Shown here: in pieces, positions 6,761 through 7,423 of the stretch
Layout of the letters: every line of letters begins with the position of its first letter
How positions within the stretch are numbered: position 1 is the stretch's first letter
Origin: Ignavibacteria bacterium UBA5771
Lineage (GTDB): Bacteria > Bacteroidota > Ignavibacteria > Kapaibacteriales > UBA2268
Length of the DNA stretch: 7,423 nucleotides
Reading direction: 5' to 3'
Assembly: GCA_002418685.1 (NCBI GenBank)
Contig: DIEP01000078.1
Span: forward strand, 2,299 to 9,721
Notes under the pieces: model-generated
The model's input: the letters and a program-made list of their open reading frames with translations, nothing else
Told to the model about the DNA's origin: nothing
Database searches by the model: none
Position numbers and translations under genes: made by a program

Positions 6761-7423
6761 CTATAATTCTTTGCGTAAGCGGGCTACGGGGATTTTCATT
6801 TGCTCGCGATATTTTGCAACAGTGCGCCGCGCAACATTGAAACCTTCTTGCTTTAGTTTATCTGCTATTGCTTCATCGCTCATCGGTCGTTTCTTGCTTT
6901 CTTGCTCAATCATTTCTTTTATTCTCGCTTTAATGATTGTGGTCGAGACTTCTTCTCCTTCATCATTTGGCAAGGCTTCACTGAAAAAATATTTAAGCTC
7001 GTATGTTCCGTAATTTGTTTGCACAAATTTATTGTTGACTATTCGGCAAACTGTGGAAATATCCAGTCCCGTCAAATTCGAAATATCTGCATAAATCAAT
7101 GGTTTTAGAGCCTTGGGACCTTTTATGAAAAATTCTTTTTGAATGCCTGCGATAGCCCCCATAACTTTTAGCATAGTTGCCCGCCTTTGCTGCACTGCTT
7201 GAATAAGAAATTTTGCATCTTCGTATTTCGATCGTATCCAATGCTTTGTTTCTTTATTATATTTCTTTTCCTTTGCTTCTTTCTTGAGCATTTCATAGAT
7301 TGTGCTGATTTTGAAAGGTGGAATTGTTGTATCGTTCAATATTATTTGTGGCTCGCCTGTTTCTTCGTTATTTTCGATTATGAAATCAGGAATAATGGTA
7401 GACATTCCAGGATAAGAAAAGCC
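6761..7423 (-). CDS. rpoN: RNA polymerase sigma-54 factor, C-terminal part (5' end outside window)
   Basis: The frame stays open to the right edge with GFSYPG before the first in-window Met, so that Met (7403-7405) is internal and the gene continues outside the window; 220 C-terminal residues are seen. The GFSYPGMSTIIPDF stretch matches the core-binding region after the usual NPKPG motif. WIRSKYEDAKFLIQAVQQR and the following IQKEFFIKG complete the core-binding domain. The DNA-binding domain follows, with a helix-turn-helix (YADISNLTGLDISTVCRIVN) and the GTYELKYFFSEAL motif. The RpoN box, ARRTVAKYRE (encoded at 6803-6832), contacts the -24 promoter element and is intact. Sigma-54 directs core RNA polymerase to -24/-12 promoters and needs an ATP-hydrolysing enhancer-binding protein to open them. 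No such activator gene is in the window. The stop lies 5 bases from the convergent outer-membrane gene's stop, with no obvious hairpin between. Confidence 0.97.
   Translation of the reverse strand, partial: GFSYPGMSTIIPDFIIENNEETGEPQIILNDTTIPPFKISTIYEMLKKEAKEKKYNKETKHWIRSKYEDAKFLIQAVQQRRATMLKVMGAIAGIQKEFFIKGPKALKPLIYADISNLTGLDISTVCRIVNNKFVQTNYGTYELKYFFSEALPNDEGEEVSTTIIKARIKEMIEQESKKRPMSDEAIADKLKQEGFNVARRTVAKYREQMKIPVARLRKEL

Noticed and set aside
6771..7241. Short open frames overlapping rpoN
   Set aside because: They overlap the well-conserved sigma-54 C-terminal domains in other frames and have no independent support.
7403..7405. Treating this Met codon as the true start of a 214-residue protein
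   Set aside because: The frame continues upstream to the window edge with family-typical residues, and sigma-54 is normally much longer, so the gene is cut by the window.

Overview
The window is AT-rich (roughly two thirds A+T by eye, far higher between genes) and looks like a chromosomal segment of a Gram-negative bacterium of the Bacteroidota/Chlorobiota (FCB) side of the tree, perhaps an Ignavibacteria- or Kapabacteria-like lineage. The reasons are a PorV/PorQ-type outer-membrane protein, a long secreted transglutaminase-like protein of the kind common in FCB genomes, and a promoter candidate resembling the Bacteroidota TTTG / TAnnTTTG pattern. No 16S rRNA or other decisive taxonomic marker is present, so this placement is an inference.

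Layout from left to right. Positions 1-1590 (minus) hold the first 530 codons of a secreted transglutaminase-like protein that starts with GTG and runs off the left edge. A 192-base gap (1591-1782) contains a candidate promoter and an inverted repeat. Positions 1783-5409 (minus) encode a complete adenosylcobalamin-dependent (class II) ribonucleotide reductase, NrdJ, 1208 residues. A very AT-rich divergent intergenic region (5410-5672) separates it from a complete 360-residue PorV/PorQ-type outer-membrane beta-barrel protein (5673-6755, plus). Converging on that gene, with 5 bases between the stop codons, is the C-terminal 220 codons of RNA polymerase sigma-54 factor RpoN (6761-7423, minus), whose N-terminal part lies beyond the right edge.

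The genes do not form one obvious pathway. nrdJ supplies deoxyribonucleotides in an oxygen-independent, B12-dependent way, and rpoN is a global transcription factor. The outer-membrane protein and the secreted transglutaminase-like protein both belong to the cell envelope or export world and could both relate to type IX secretion, but nothing in the window proves this. I see no tRNA, rRNA, CRISPR array, insertion sequence, phage gene or defence cassette. I do not find a convincing new biological system here. The points most worth a second look are the Glu at the expected third catalytic position of the transglutaminase-like protein, the inverted repeat overlapping its candidate promoter, and the helically spaced direct repeat upstream of the outer-membrane protein gene.
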